Assembly: GCA_040772305.1 (NCBI GenBank)
Contig: JAXGYK010000001.1
Location: 1,302,001 to 1,366,000 of the forward strand
Source of the DNA: Mesolinea sp040772305
GTDB lineage: Bacteria > Chloroflexota > Anaerolineae > Anaerolineales > Anaerolineaceae
Reading direction: 5' to 3'
Length of the DNA stretch: 64,000 nt
Of this stretch, positions 8,571 through 17,850 are shown piece by piece; position 1 is the first letter of the stretch, and every line of letters starts with the position of its first letter. Below the pieces are notes generated by a model. The model did no database searches and had not been told where the DNA came from. It saw nothing but the letters and a program-made list of their open reading frames with translations. The translations under genes and the position numbers were made by a program.

Positions 8571-9959
8571 CTAAGGCAAGCTAACGGGTACCCAAGCCGG
8601 GATAGGAGGCAGAAAGTACATCGTGGTCCAGTTGTGCCAGCTAACGTAGTTGTCATCGTCGAAACCCAGGTCGATCCATGGTGTGCCGGGGATCCCGCCG
8701 CCTGTATCCGCAATCATGCCAAAGCCGTAACCCTGCACATAGACTTTCTGGAATTTCATTACCTGGTACCAGGGCACAGTAACTGCAATGATGCCCTTTG
8801 TAAGAGTGAGGCCGCTGGCGGTGTGTACATCTCCGCCCAAGGCCTTGGGCATATACCCGGTGGCATACACGCTTACTTTGCGCCAGTACTCGATCTCCTG
8901 CCCGTCAACCACAGTCTTTTTAAGTACCGGGACAGTACCCATGCCCAGCACACCATCTGCCGGGTCGCTGGCCTTCCAAGGCCCTTCGCTTGTACTGGCC
9001 AATACCTCGCCCGCTGCAATTTGCGAACGCGTTCGCTCAACCACGATGCCCACCTGTCCGGGGACTAAAACGCTTAGTGTATCCAGTTCGCCCTGGGGGT
9101 CTTCCTGATAACTGTTTTTGAAGGCTGTCTCTTCACGGCTGAATTCGAGGCGCTCCTCAATCCGCGTAAGGCTGATGGAGCTTAAAACATCGCTATCCAG
9201 GGCAGGGCTTAGCTGATCCAGCCCCTGGGGTGCCAAACCGGCCGCATGTAGCAGTGCAGCCGCATCGCGCTCAGGGCTTATGATGCTCACTGGGCTGCCG
9301 TTTAAAAGAACCTGTATGGATTGGGCCTGGTTCAGGGTCACCTGCATGCCTTGGCTTACTGGCGTGTCTGCCGCGGGGATCAGCTTATCGCTCAAGCCAG
9401 GAACAATACCGTATTCTGCCAGAGCATCCCCAAGTATCGTTGCCTGGGTGTACAGGTCTTTTTGCTCACCGTTCAGCATTAAGAGAATATGCCGAGCAGG
9501 CTGCCAGATCAATAATTCAGTCTGTTTCGGCGTTAAAGGCTGGCTGGGGTCAATGGTGTGTCCGTCGCGCAAGAGCAAGTCCTTAGGAAAGGGATAATAG
9601 CCAAGGTCTGCCAAGATATTCGCTGGGATAATCTCAGTGCTTAGCAAGTCGTGTACACCATCAGGGCTGATCACGCGAACGGGACGGGCCCGCTCTAAGG
9701 CAATTGTGCTTGGTAAATTAAGGCTAAAGCGCTCTGCAGGCCAGCTTAGCCGGTCTTGAGGAGCCAGGGGGATGCCCAGGCGGGAATAAAGCTCTTGTGC
9801 TGTAAAGGCTATGGCTGTTACCTGGTGCGCTTGCCCATCAACAAATAAAGTATAAGGGTGAATAAGGTAGCGCAGGCAGAGGCTTAGGCCGATGACGACC
9901 AAGCTCAGCAGGACAGCGGGACGAAGGTCTTTCCGCGGATAGAGAGCGTAACGCAACAT
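8571..9959 (-). CDS. DUF348/G5/3D-domain cell-wall protein
   Basis: A 462-residue exported protein of the YabE/YuiC-like type. One membrane segment follows a short basic N-terminus (about residues 14-30). Next come repeats resembling the ubiquitin-like DUF348 domain (start YTLFVDGQAHQV; later HILLMLNGEQKDLYTQA and IQVLLNGSPVSI), a G5-like region around VLVPGQVGIVVERTRSQIAAG, and a C-terminal 3D domain. The three 3D aspartates are visible in GGDVHTASG, IADTGGGIPG and WIDLGFDDDN. Known relatives are peptidoglycan-acting muralytic or resuscitation-type proteins, so a role in cell-wall turnover is likely. It lies upstream of rsmA, a pairing also seen in Firmicutes (yabE-ksgA order). Confidence 0.85.
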   Translation of the reverse strand: MLRYALYPRKDLRPAVLLSLVVIGLSLCLRYLIHPYTLFVDGQAHQVTAIAFTAQELYSRLGIPLAPQDRLSWPAERFSLNLPSTIALERARPVRVISPDGVHDLLSTEIIPANILADLGYYPFPKDLLLRDGHTIDPSQPLTPKQTELLIWQPARHILLMLNGEQKDLYTQATILGDALAEYGIVPGLSDKLIPAADTPVSQGMQVTLNQAQSIQVLLNGSPVSIISPERDAAALLHAAGLAPQGLDQLSPALDSDVLSSISLTRIEERLEFSREETAFKNSYQEDPQGELDTLSVLVPGQVGIVVERTRSQIAAGEVLASTSEGPWKASDPADGVLGMGTVPVLKKTVVDGQEIEYWRKVSVYATGYMPKALGGDVHTASGLTLTKGIIAVTVPWYQVMKFQKVYVQGYGFGMIADTGGGIPGTPWIDLGFDDDNYVSWHNWTTMYFLPPIPAWVPVSLP

Positions 9960-9965
9960 TTTGGC

Positions 9966-9971
9966 AGTATA
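9966..9971 (-). promoter_or_regulatory. -10 element giving a leaderless start for the 3D protein
   Basis: Minus-strand TATACT is followed by GCCAAA and the ATG at 9959. The gap is 6 bases and no Shine-Dalgarno is present. Confidence 0.55.
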
Positions 9972-10188
9972 TCATGTCAGGACGGCGTTATTTTTTGAAA
10001 TTGATTTATAGATATCGCTCAAAAGATTTCTGCGGGTAACAAGGAACATGGTGGTGTTATTTGCCTCGCAACAATAAATTGCCAGTCTCCAGGTTCTGCG
10101 CGTACGCAAACTCACCTGTTTAGCACAGGCAAAATGGAATGATTGGGAAAAACTGGCAGCTGCCTTGCTTTTTGGAACTTGGGAGCTT

Positions 10189-10800
10189 TTAGGGCAGCCC
10201 CAGGTTGGCCAGGAAATTGTATAGCTGGGGCAAGTCGCGGTAGTGGTGGGCATGGATGCCAAGTGCGGCGGCCGCTTCGATATTTTGGAGCAGATCATCG
10301 ATAAAAACGGCTTCTTCAGCTTTTACCTTTTCTGTTTCCAGAATATATTCATAGATGCGCCGGTCGGGCTTGGCAATGCCTATCCGGGAAGTATTGTAAA
10401 TGGCGTCCAATTCACGGCTAAGATTAAGCGCTTGCAGGTCGCTTTCCAGCCGTGTTGTTGCGTTGGAAAGTAAGACCACACGGTGTTTTTGCCTTAGGTT
10501 GCGGATTAAGTCCAGCATTGCATCATCTACTTCGCCAAGGAGGCTGTTCCAGGTATCCAGCAGTTTGCGGCCAACAGGTCCATGTTCGGCTTCCAGCCGC
10601 TGGGCTGCTTGCTCACGCCAGTGAGAGTCTTCAAGCTGACCAGTAATGGCAGCCAGGTAGTCCTGACTGCCAAAAGCGGCCCTGAAGATTGTTCCTCGTG
10701 CAAGACCATATTCATCTTCCTGCACAAGGATCAAAGTATCGTCCCAGAGACGCAGGACGCCATCAAAATCGAAGATAAGCAGTCTAATCGTTGACTGCAT
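10189..10800 (-). CDS. HAD superfamily hydrolase (subfamily IA)
   Basis: A 203-residue phosphatase-like protein. The nucleophile motif is LLIFDFDGVLR at the N-terminus, motif II is VVLLSNAT, and motif III/IV is KPDRRIYEYIL...EAVFIDDLLQN. The proximal helical cap suggests a small sugar-phosphate or nucleotide substrate, as in YihX-type glucose-1-phosphate phosphatases. The ATG at 10800 is preferred to an earlier in-frame codon because the fold starts there. It overlaps the preceding HAD gene by 17 bases, so the two paralogue-like genes are co-translated. The substrate is unknown. Confidence 0.8.
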   Translation of the reverse strand: MQSTIRLLIFDFDGVLRLWDDTLILVQEDEYGLARGTIFRAAFGSQDYLAAITGQLEDSHWREQAAQRLEAEHGPVGRKLLDTWNSLLGEVDDAMLDLIRNLRQKHRVVLLSNATTRLESDLQALNLSRELDAIYNTSRIGIAKPDRRIYEYILETEKVKAEEAVFIDDLLQNIEAAAALGIHAHHYRDLPQLYNFLANLGLP

Positions 10801-11413
10801 CTGTGTTCCAGTGAAATCCATGGTCTTGCAGGCTAGCTTTAAGCGCTGAAAGATCTCCGCGGAACTGGTGACCACCCATGCCTAAAGCTTTTGCAGCAGC
10901 AATATTTTCAGCTGAGTCGTCAATAAAGAAACAACGTTGCAGATCCAGGGCGAAGCGCTGGGCCATCCGCAGGTAAATTTGTGGATCGGGCTTAAGTAAC
11001 TGCACTTCAAAAGAGAAGAAAAGGCCCTTAAAGCGTTTAAGGACAGGCATATATTCCAGTGCATGCACAGCTGGAGCCGAGGCGTTGGAAAGCAGGTAGA
11101 GCGGCCAGCCAGCGTCCAAAAGCTTTTCGACCAAATCCAAAACATCCTGGTTGAGGTCCATATGATGCACCCAGTTTTCGGCATAGTAGCGGGCCATTGG
11201 CAGCAAGTTTTGCGGCAGCTGATCCTGGACAGCCTCCAGCGCCTGATCTACGGTGATTAATCCCGCGTCTAATTTTTCCCATAGCTGGCCGCTAAACATT
11301 TTGCTGGCCAGCAGCGTGGCATCCTGCCGGGAAAGACCTAAACTCTCCAGTGATATAGCCGGGTGCCAGTTTACCAATACAAGCCCCATGTCAAAAACAA
11401 TCGTATCTAGCAT
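10784..11413 (-). CDS. HAD superfamily hydrolase (YihX-like)
   Basis: A 209-residue HAD-IA hydrolase: TIVFDMGLVLVNW (motif I; the second Asp of the DxD motif is replaced by Gly, as DMG), YLLSNAS (motif II) and KPDPQIYLRMAQRF...CFFIDDSAEN (motif III/IV). The DMGxVLV nucleophile form is common in YihX-like members. The AGGTAAGAA region before the ATG serves as the ribosome site. It is flanked by mfd upstream (3-base gap) and a second HAD gene downstream. Fourth gene, after pth and mfd, of a compact minus-strand run; substrate not predictable. Confidence 0.8.
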   Translation of the reverse strand: MLDTIVFDMGLVLVNWHPAISLESLGLSRQDATLLASKMFSGQLWEKLDAGLITVDQALEAVQDQLPQNLLPMARYYAENWVHHMDLNQDVLDLVEKLLDAGWPLYLLSNASAPAVHALEYMPVLKRFKGLFFSFEVQLLKPDPQIYLRMAQRFALDLQRCFFIDDSAENIAAAKALGMGGHQFRGDLSALKASLQDHGFHWNTDAVND

Positions 11414-11416
11414 TTC

Positions 11417-14400
11417 TTACCTTTCGAGAAGTGGAATCAAATTGCGCATCATATTTAGTAACTGCGCCTTCCATTCCTTATTGCTCATATCCAAACGGAT
11501 CCAGTAGCCGTTCCTTCCAATTCGCGCCAGGGGATCAAGTCTGGGGAGCGGCCGTTCTTTTACCCCTTTGGGCAGGGGCGGCCAATTGAGTACCACCTGG
11601 CCGTTCACCATTCCAATCGAATCGATTCCTGCCTGTTCACCCAGAAGCTTTAGCTGCATTTGGTAAAAGAGATCATCCACGCCCGGGGGCAAAGGGCCAA
11701 AGCGGTCGCTGAACTCAATTTGTGTCTGTGTAATTTCCTCTTCACTGCGCAAAGATGCAATGCGGCGATAGAGGGTAAGCCGCAGTTCCTGGTCGGGGAT
11801 GTAGCTTGCCGGAATTTCTGAAGAAAGGGGCAAATCTACATTGATTTGCAAGGCCGGCATCTCACCCCATTGACGGGTATTTCCAGGTGCTTCAGGAGGG
11901 AGGCCGGCAGCAAGGCGCTGATCGCGGACTGCCTGGGCTAAAAGGCGGGTGTATAACTGGAAGCCCACAGCCTGAATATAACCGCTCTGGCGTGTTCCCA
12001 GCAGGTCGCCGGCACCGCGCATTTCCAAGTCGCGCATGGCGATGGCATAACCAGCGCCAAGTTGACTGTTATCGGCAAGGACTTCCAAACGTTCTTGTCC
12101 CTCAGGGGTGGGGTTGCGCCTTTTGTCATTAAATAGGTAGGCAAAAGCGCGTTGGGCACCACGTCCTACACGGCCGCGCAGCTGATAGAGCTGTGCCAGG
12201 CCAAAGGTATCGGCGCGGTCGATGATAAGGGTGTTGGCATTGGGAATGTCCAACCCCGATTCGATAATAGAGGTAGAGAGCAGGACATCAATTTGATTGT
12301 TATGGAAGGCACGCATCACTTCGGCCAGCTCGCTTTCCTCGATTTGCCCGTGACCAATTCCAATGCGGGCTTCTGGCACCAGATTTGAGAGGTGGTTATA
12401 GACTGCCGGGATGGATTGAATGCGGTTGTGCACAAAAAAGACCTGTCCGCCGCGATCGAGCTCGCGAATGATTGCTTCGCGCACCAGTTTGGGGTCGTAG
12501 GGACCTACATGGGTGATCACCGGCAAGCGTTCCTCGGGCGGGGAGTTGATCGTGGAAATGTCGCGCACCCCCGTAAGCGCCATATAAAGTGTGCGCGGGA
12601 TGGGCGTTGCGGTAAGTGTAAGCACATCTAATTCGGCCCGCAACTTTTTAAGGCGCTCCTTGTGGGCTACACCAAAGCGCTGTTCTTCGTCAATGATGAC
12701 CAGCCCCAGGTCATTAAACTGGACGTCGTTACTGATGAGGCGATGGGTGCCAATGAGGATATCGATCTGTTTTTTTGCCAGTTTTTGGATGATTTCCTGC
12801 TGTTCCTTGGGACTGCGGAAGCGGCTGAGCATTTCCACCGATACCGGAAAGACGCTGAGACGCTCACGGAAGGTATCGTAATGCTGCTGTGCCAAAACGG
12901 TGGTGGGCACCAGGATGGCAACCTGCTTTCCGTTCGAGACGGCTTTAAATGCCGCTCGCAGGGCAACTTCGGTTTTTCCAAAACCGACATCACCGCATAA
13001 AAGGCGGTCCATGGGCCGTTCAGATTCCATGTCGGCTTTTACCTGCTGAATTGCGGCGATCTGGTCGGGGGTTTCGATGTAAGGGAAGGAGGCTTCTAAT
13101 TCCTTTTGCCAATCGGTATCGGGGTTAAACTGGTACCCGCTAACTGTTTGACGCTTGGCATAAAGCTGCAGAAGGTCCTCAGCTACTTCAATAACTGCGT
13201 GGCGTACACGATGTTTTGTAAGTGTCCATTCTGTGCCTCCAATCCGGCTGGGGCTAGGAGCGCCGCCATCGGTGCCGATATAACGGTTGATGCGGTCGGC
13301 CTGGTGAATGGGTACATAGAGCAGGTCGTTATCTTTATATTCAATGGTGAGGTATTCGCGCTGAATGCCATCGAGGGTTGGTTTGTGCAGACCGATGAAC
13401 CGGCCAATGCCGTGGTCTATATGGACGACCCAGTCGCCGGGTTTGAGGTCTCCGTATACTGCTTCAGGACTCTCGGAACTAATAAAGGGGCGGCGGCGTG
13501 GTTGCGGGCGACTCCATCCAAAAATCTCGGAATCGGAAAGCAGATGGTGCTGTTTGGAATTAGGTTGGTGCAAAACCCATCCGCCGGATATGGAGCCTTC
13601 GATGAACTGGGTCTGCAGTTCAGCTTCGGAAGCATTCGGATTTGTTTCAGACCAAAGCTGGCGCAGACGGGATGACTGACGGGAAACGACTGCCCAGGCA
13701 TGCTGCTTATGTTCGAGCTCATGCAGGTGCTGCTGGAAGTCTTTGAGGCGGCCCGCAAAACGGGGGCCGGGATCGAATGCTGCAGCCAATGCGGAGCCTT
13801 CGCCTGCGTTGGTATGGCCCAGTTCAAGTACCTGGCGGCGCGCGAAGCTGTCTTCAATTTCGGACCAAGTGAGGTAAGGCAGGGGGAAGTTTGGATCTAA
13901 TTCACGCTGCTGCTGCATCAGCGCAGCGCGCTCGCCGGATTCGCGTTCGATCTCGTCCACTGTTGCTTTGATAAACTCCTCACCGTCCAAAAGGATCAGG
14001 CTTTGATCTGGAAGATAGTCCATTAATGAAGCGGGGGCGGAATACAGGCGCGGGATGTCCAGTTCGCTTAAGCTGTCTAATGGCAGGCCATTTTTTTCGG
14101 CGAAGCCAGGCATTGCTTCGGAAGCCGGGAAGATGAGGGTTTGCTCCAGCTTTGCCTCACTGCGCTGGGTAGCAGGGTTGAAGAAGCGCAGCGTATCCAG
14201 TTCGTCCCCAAAAAACTCAATCCGCAGAGGGAGCGGTTGAGAGGGGGACCAAATATCGAGGATGCCGCCACGACGGGAGAACTGGCCCGGCTGAACAACA
14301 ATGCTGGAAGCCTGGTACCCCAGGGCCAGCCATTGGCGGATCATTTCTGTGAGATTGCAGGCTTGATTTAGCTCAAGGCGAATGGTTTGCTTAAGGAAGT

Positions 14401-14848
14401 CGCGCCGGGGGATGGTGCGGGACATCACAGCCCGAATTGGGGCAACAACCACCAAAGGACTGGCAGGTTTTTCTGCCCCGGGCAAAAGGTAGCGGGCAAA
14501 TTGTGCCAGCACCTGCAAGCGTTCTCGGCGTGTGCCTTCGGACCAGGGGATTTTTTCGTAGAATCCGGGGTTAGGTTCTGGAAAGTAGAAGTTGTTGGCT
14601 TCAGGCAACCAGAAATTAAGCTCATCAAAGAGGCTTAAAGCCCGATTGGCACGGTTGGTAAGCAGCACGAGCGGTTGCTGAAGATCGTAGTGCAGTGCTG
14701 CAAGGAGGGCAAGGCGGGCGGCGCGGGGAAGCCCTAAGCCGTGTCGCTGGCTGTCTAAGGACGGCTGCTTCAGGTTTTGCAGCAGCTCCTGATAAGCTGG
14801 CAAGGCCACAAGCTGGGCTATCAAAGGATGTTCAGCTGACTTCGCCAT
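11417..14848 (-). CDS. mfd: Transcription-repair coupling factor Mfd
   Basis: Mfd releases RNA polymerase stalled at DNA lesions and recruits UvrA for nucleotide excision repair. The 1143-residue length is typical. Order seen: N-terminal UvrB-like region (to about 480), RNA polymerase-interacting CarD-like domain starting near LKPGDWVVHIDHGIGRFIGL (about 490), then superfamily II translocase motifs LLCGDVGFGKTEVALRAA (Walker A), IIDEEQRFG (motif II, DEEQ), TATPIPRTL and QLRGRVGRG (motif VI), then the C-terminal UvrA-binding domain. The start at 14848 overlaps the 3' end of pth by 17 bases, implying translational coupling. Confidence 0.97.
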   Translation of the reverse strand: MAKSAEHPLIAQLVALPAYQELLQNLKQPSLDSQRHGLGLPRAARLALLAALHYDLQQPLVLLTNRANRALSLFDELNFWLPEANNFYFPEPNPGFYEKIPWSEGTRRERLQVLAQFARYLLPGAEKPASPLVVVAPIRAVMSRTIPRRDFLKQTIRLELNQACNLTEMIRQWLALGYQASSIVVQPGQFSRRGGILDIWSPSQPLPLRIEFFGDELDTLRFFNPATQRSEAKLEQTLIFPASEAMPGFAEKNGLPLDSLSELDIPRLYSAPASLMDYLPDQSLILLDGEEFIKATVDEIERESGERAALMQQQRELDPNFPLPYLTWSEIEDSFARRQVLELGHTNAGEGSALAAAFDPGPRFAGRLKDFQQHLHELEHKQHAWAVVSRQSSRLRQLWSETNPNASEAELQTQFIEGSISGGWVLHQPNSKQHHLLSDSEIFGWSRPQPRRRPFISSESPEAVYGDLKPGDWVVHIDHGIGRFIGLHKPTLDGIQREYLTIEYKDNDLLYVPIHQADRINRYIGTDGGAPSPSRIGGTEWTLTKHRVRHAVIEVAEDLLQLYAKRQTVSGYQFNPDTDWQKELEASFPYIETPDQIAAIQQVKADMESERPMDRLLCGDVGFGKTEVALRAAFKAVSNGKQVAILVPTTVLAQQHYDTFRERLSVFPVSVEMLSRFRSPKEQQEIIQKLAKKQIDILIGTHRLISNDVQFNDLGLVIIDEEQRFGVAHKERLKKLRAELDVLTLTATPIPRTLYMALTGVRDISTINSPPEERLPVITHVGPYDPKLVREAIIRELDRGGQVFFVHNRIQSIPAVYNHLSNLVPEARIGIGHGQIEESELAEVMRAFHNNQIDVLLSTSIIESGLDIPNANTLIIDRADTFGLAQLYQLRGRVGRGAQRAFAYLFNDKRRNPTPEGQERLEVLADNSQLGAGYAIAMRDLEMRGAGDLLGTRQSGYIQAVGFQLYTRLLAQAVRDQRLAAGLPPEAPGNTRQWGEMPALQINVDLPLSSEIPASYIPDQELRLTLYRRIASLRSEEEITQTQIEFSDRFGPLPPGVDDLFYQMQLKLLGEQAGIDSIGMVNGQVVLNWPPLPKGVKERPLPRLDPLARIGRNGYWIRLDMSNKEWKAQLLNMMRNLIPLLER

Positions 14849-15428
14849 TATATTTATTCATCGCGGCATTTAAGCCTTGGGTAATAAAGGTGCATGCAGC
14901 TTCAACGGCCTGCGCCAGCACCATTTCTTTCAGCTCTATTTCGGCTGGCTGAAACTTTTGGAGTACGTAGTCGGAAGGGTCCATTTGCCCGGATGGACGG
15001 CCGATGCCCAGGCGCATGCGCGGAAAATCATTGCTGCCCAAACGCTGGATAATAGATGCGACGCCCTTTTGACCACCGGGACCGCCAAAGGGCCGAATGC
15101 GCAAGTTTCCGAGGGGGAGGTCAAGGTCATCAGAGATGACCAGCAGGTTTTGCCGCGAAATCTTGAAAAAGTTCAGAAGTTGAACGACCGAATTGCCCGA
15201 TTCGTTCATATAGGTGAGTGGTTTTGCCAGCACAAGACGCTGATCCTCAAGCTTTGTTTCAGCGATCAAGGCTTTAAATTTAAGGCGTTTTATCTGCACG
15301 TTTAAGCTGGCGGCCAGAGCGTCCACGGCCATATACCCGAAATTGTGGCGTGTGTGGCGATATGCCAACCCAGGGTTTCCCAGGCCAACGAGCAAAAATA
15401 GGTTCGACTGGCTTTCCTGTTTAAACAT
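14832..15428 (-). CDS. pth: Peptidyl-tRNA hydrolase
   Basis: Pth cleaves the ester bond of peptidyl-tRNAs dropped from ribosomes, recycling tRNA. Motifs: LVGLGNPGLAYRHTRHNFG with the catalytic histidine in RHN, KPLTYMNESG, and DDLDLPLGNLRIRPFGG. The ATG at 15428 (198 residues) is chosen over upstream in-frame codons because homology starts at NLFLLVGLGNPG and an AGAGGA lies 4 bases before it. Pth and mfd are commonly adjacent in bacteria; here they overlap. Confidence 0.95.
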   Translation of the reverse strand: MFKQESQSNLFLLVGLGNPGLAYRHTRHNFGYMAVDALAASLNVQIKRLKFKALIAETKLEDQRLVLAKPLTYMNESGNSVVQLLNFFKISRQNLLVISDDLDLPLGNLRIRPFGGPGGQKGVASIIQRLGSNDFPRMRLGIGRPSGQMDPSDYVLQKFQPAEIELKEMVLAQAVEAACTFITQGLNAAMNKYNGEVS

Positions 15429-15481
15429 TTTGTCCTCTGCGCAATCTGCCATTTTAACATAGCGCATAGGCATAAGCAAGC

Positions 15482-15509
15482 AAAAATGCCGGTCTCAACG
15501 AGACCGGCA
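15482..15509 (-). terminator. Rho-independent terminator
   Basis: A perfect 10-base-pair stem TGCCGGTCTC/GAGACCGGCA around a 3-base loop (15487-15509) is followed on the minus strand by TTTTTG. It ends transcription of the low-complexity membrane protein gene and insulates pth. Confidence 0.85.
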
Positions 15510-15529
15510 GGAAAAAAGTATTGTTTCTT

Positions 15530-16306
15530 TTAGACTAAGAATCTGAAAGCAGGCAGAATTGAGGATAAATCGAGATTACGAACTATCCCAGGAAAAGCAA
15601 ACAGGGAAATGACGCAGCAGATGCAAATTAAGCCCAGGATTACCAAAAGAACGATTGCCCATGTGGGCAGCTTGGATCCGGATTTGGCAGGCGGAACACT
15701 AGCAGGGGGAACATAGCTGCCAGCAGGGCCATAGCCTGGTGCGGCAGGCGGAACTGCAGATGGGCTTGGTGGCTGCTGCCAAGTGCCTGCGGGAGATGCG
15801 GGCGGGGGTACCGGGGTAGGAGGAGTGTACGGAGGAATTGCCGGCTCCGGCTCTGGGGCCCGGTAGAGGGAATCTGAAACGGGTGCCGGGGGCTGCTGGG
15901 ATTTCCAAGACTCAAAGCTGGGTACGGCGCTGGCTTCTTCGCTAACCCAGCCAGCAGCTTGCTCGACTGCTTCAGAAACATGCTCAGAAGCGGCATGAAC
16001 CTGTTGGGCGGCTTGTTCGGCAGCTTGTTCCAGTCCGTGGTCAGCTGGCTGCCAGGACCCTTCGGCATTGGCCTGCAGGTTCTGAGCTGCCTGCTGGGCA
16101 GGTTCCCAGGCTGCTTGGGCTTCGGCTTTTCCATCGGGGGCTGCGTTACTGGCTGCGGTCCAACCTTCCTGAACGACGTTTTTCGCTTCTTCGGCAGCAT
16201 CAGCGGCTTGCTCAGCGCCGGGTTTGGCTATTGTCCAGCCACTCAGAGCTTCACGCTTAAGCTTATCTGCAGCATTTTCAGCGTTATTTTCAATATTTTG
16301 ATTCAT
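15530..16306 (-). CDS. Low-complexity Ala/Pro-rich protein with C-terminal membrane anchor
   Basis: A 258-residue protein with no recognised enzymatic domain. Residues 1-150 are rich in Ala, Glu and Gln, with repeated EQAA/AWEPAQQAA-type phrases likely to form an amphipathic helix. Residues 150-215 are Pro/Ser-rich. A single hydrophobic segment (TWAIVLLVILGLICICCV, about 225-243) anchors it near the C-terminus. The ATG at 16306 has AAGGA 5 bases upstream, and a TATAAT (16340-16345, minus) lies further upstream. It is a monocistronic unit ended by a strong hairpin. A role in envelope or stress physiology is only a guess. Confidence 0.6.
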   Translation of the reverse strand: MNQNIENNAENAADKLKREALSGWTIAKPGAEQAADAAEEAKNVVQEGWTAASNAAPDGKAEAQAAWEPAQQAAQNLQANAEGSWQPADHGLEQAAEQAAQQVHAASEHVSEAVEQAAGWVSEEASAVPSFESWKSQQPPAPVSDSLYRAPEPEPAIPPYTPPTPVPPPASPAGTWQQPPSPSAVPPAAPGYGPAGSYVPPASVPPAKSGSKLPTWAIVLLVILGLICICCVISLFAFPGIVRNLDLSSILPAFRFLV

Positions 16307-16462
16307 GGTTTCCTTTCTCATTGACAGGGCTGTTAAACAATTATAAAGGATTAGCGGGAAAGGACAGCTATAGAATCTGATACAGATTGTACGCGGTGAT
16401 CGAGCAAGCTGCTTGGATTTAGCATTGTTATAATTTGCACAGATTCCAAGGAGGTGCTCCGT

Positions 16463-16927
16463 ATGTCAATATTTAGGGAATTTAAAGAATACATCATGAA
16501 GGGTAACGCACTTGATTTGGCTATAGGAGTGGTTTTAGGTGCAGCCTTTGGTGCTGTTGTGAACGGGCTGGTGAAGGACATCATCATGCCGCCCATTGGT
16601 ATGCTTTTGGGCAAGATAGACTTTGCCAATATTTATACCCAGCTGAATAAGAGCGCTGTGCAAATTGCACCGGGGACAAGTTTGGCTGCAGCCCAGGAAC
16701 AAGGTGCTGTGGTCATTGCCTGGGGCAGTTTTTTGACTGCTGTACTTACCTTCGTTGTCGTTTCCTTTGTGCTCTTTTTGGTGGTCAAAGGGGTTGCGGC
16801 TGCCAAGACAGCAATTACAAAACCGACAGAGGGAGAAGTAACCGAAAAGACCTGTCCTTTCTGCCAGATAGAAATTCCGGTTAAAGCCACACGTTGCCCG
16901 CATTGCACTTCGCAGTTGACAGACTAG
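16463..16927 (+). CDS. mscL: Large-conductance mechanosensitive channel with zinc ribbon
   Basis: MscL forms a homopentameric inner-membrane pore that opens on osmotic downshock. The N-terminal FREFKEYIMKGNALDLAIGVVLG helix and first transmembrane segment are classic. The second transmembrane segment is about residues 80-105. Unusually, after the TM2 tail there is a treble-clef-like zinc ribbon (CPFCQIEI...RCPHC, about residues 131-149). The ATG at 16463 has AAGGAGGT 7 bases upstream; an in-frame GTG at 16454 lies inside that site and is rejected. TATAAT at 16429-16434 is the likely -10. Confidence 0.93.
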   Translation: MSIFREFKEYIMKGNALDLAIGVVLGAAFGAVVNGLVKDIIMPPIGMLLGKIDFANIYTQLNKSAVQIAPGTSLAAAQEQGAVVIAWGSFLTAVLTFVVVSFVLFLVVKGVAAAKTAITKPTEGEVTEKTCPFCQIEIPVKATRCPHCTSQLTD

Positions 16928-16982
16928 GAGTATTTGTCAAGGGTCGGCCGGCTTTCAGAGCCGGCTTTTTGTTGCCGCATGT

Positions 16983-16988
16983 TAAAAT
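16983..16988 (+). promoter_or_regulatory. -10 element giving a leaderless methyltransferase start
   Basis: TAAAAT ends 7 bases before the ATG at 16996. No Shine-Dalgarno lies before that codon. An in-frame ATG at 16987 overlaps the hexamer itself and is therefore unlikely to be the start. Confidence 0.45.
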
Positions 16989-16995
16989 GGAAGCC

Positions 16996-17850
16996 ATGCA
17001 AAAAATTGTTCATGCTGAAAACCTGAAAGTTCTTAAAAGTATGCCCGATTCCACAGTCGATCTGGTGTATATTGACCCGCCTTTTAATACCGGTAAAGTT
17101 CAAAGCCGCAGGCAGCTGCGTACCACCCGGGATGCTCAAGGAGACCGAAGCGGATTTGGGGGGCACAGCTACCGGACCGAAGTGCTGGGTGAGAAAAATT
17201 ACAGTGACCGTCTGGGTGACAGTTACCTGGACTTTCTGGCAGAAAGGCTGCAAGAAGCCTGGCGCGTGTTGAAAGAGAACGGCAGTATCTACCTGCACCT
17301 GGACTACCGGGAGGTGCACTATTGCAAAGTGCTGATGGATCAGATTTTTGGGCGCGATAACTTTCTGAATGAAATTATCTGGGCCTACGATTTTGGCGGG
17401 CGCAAACGAGACCGCTGGCCAGCAAAGCACGATAACATCCTCTACTATGCCAAAACGGCAGGCAAGCATATTTTTAACCGCGATGCGATTGACCGGCTTC
17501 CCTATATGGCACCAGGTCTGGTAAGCAAGGAAAAGGCCGCTCGCGGTAAGCTGCCCACAGATACCTGGTGGCAGACGATTGTGGCTACCAACAGCCGGGA
17601 AAAGACGGGATATCCAACCCAAAAGCCGATTGCGATTCTTGAGCGAATAATAAAGGCCTCCAGTAACCCAGGGGACTTAGTTTTGGATTTTTTTGCCGGA
17701 AGCGGAACTACGGCACAAGCTTGCTTGAATCTGGGACGCGATTTCATCATGGTAGACGAAAACCCGCAGGCAATAGCAGTGATGCGCAAACGTTTTGCCG
17801 ATGCAGCGAGTGTGGAATTTATTGAGGGGATACCAAGTTGGAGGAATTAA
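16996..17850 (+). CDS. Orphan DNA methyltransferase (N6-adenine or N4-cytosine type)
   Basis: A 284-residue site-specific amino-methyltransferase. The catalytic motif IV DPPFNTGK (about residues 23-30) comes before the SAM motif I DFFAGSGTTAQACL (about 232-245), the permuted beta-class order shared with CcrM- and MboII-type enzymes. YLHLDYREVHYCKVLMD lies in the target-recognition part. No restriction endonuclease is near, so it is likely a regulatory or orphan methylase. Its 3' end overlaps the nucleoside phosphorylase by 13 bases. The recognition site is unknown. Confidence 0.88.
   Translation: MQKIVHAENLKVLKSMPDSTVDLVYIDPPFNTGKVQSRRQLRTTRDAQGDRSGFGGHSYRTEVLGEKNYSDRLGDSYLDFLAERLQEAWRVLKENGSIYLHLDYREVHYCKVLMDQIFGRDNFLNEIIWAYDFGGRKRDRWPAKHDNILYYAKTAGKHIFNRDAIDRLPYMAPGLVSKEKAARGKLPTDTWWQTIVATNSREKTGYPTQKPIAILERIIKASSNPGDLVLDFFAGSGTTAQACLNLGRDFIMVDENPQAIAVMRKRFADAASVEFIEGIPSWRN

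Noticed and set aside
9972..10188. A missed gene in the 217 bases between the 3D protein and the HAD gene
   Set aside because: Only a minus-strand frame overlapping the HAD gene end is open, and it lacks a start signal or motif.
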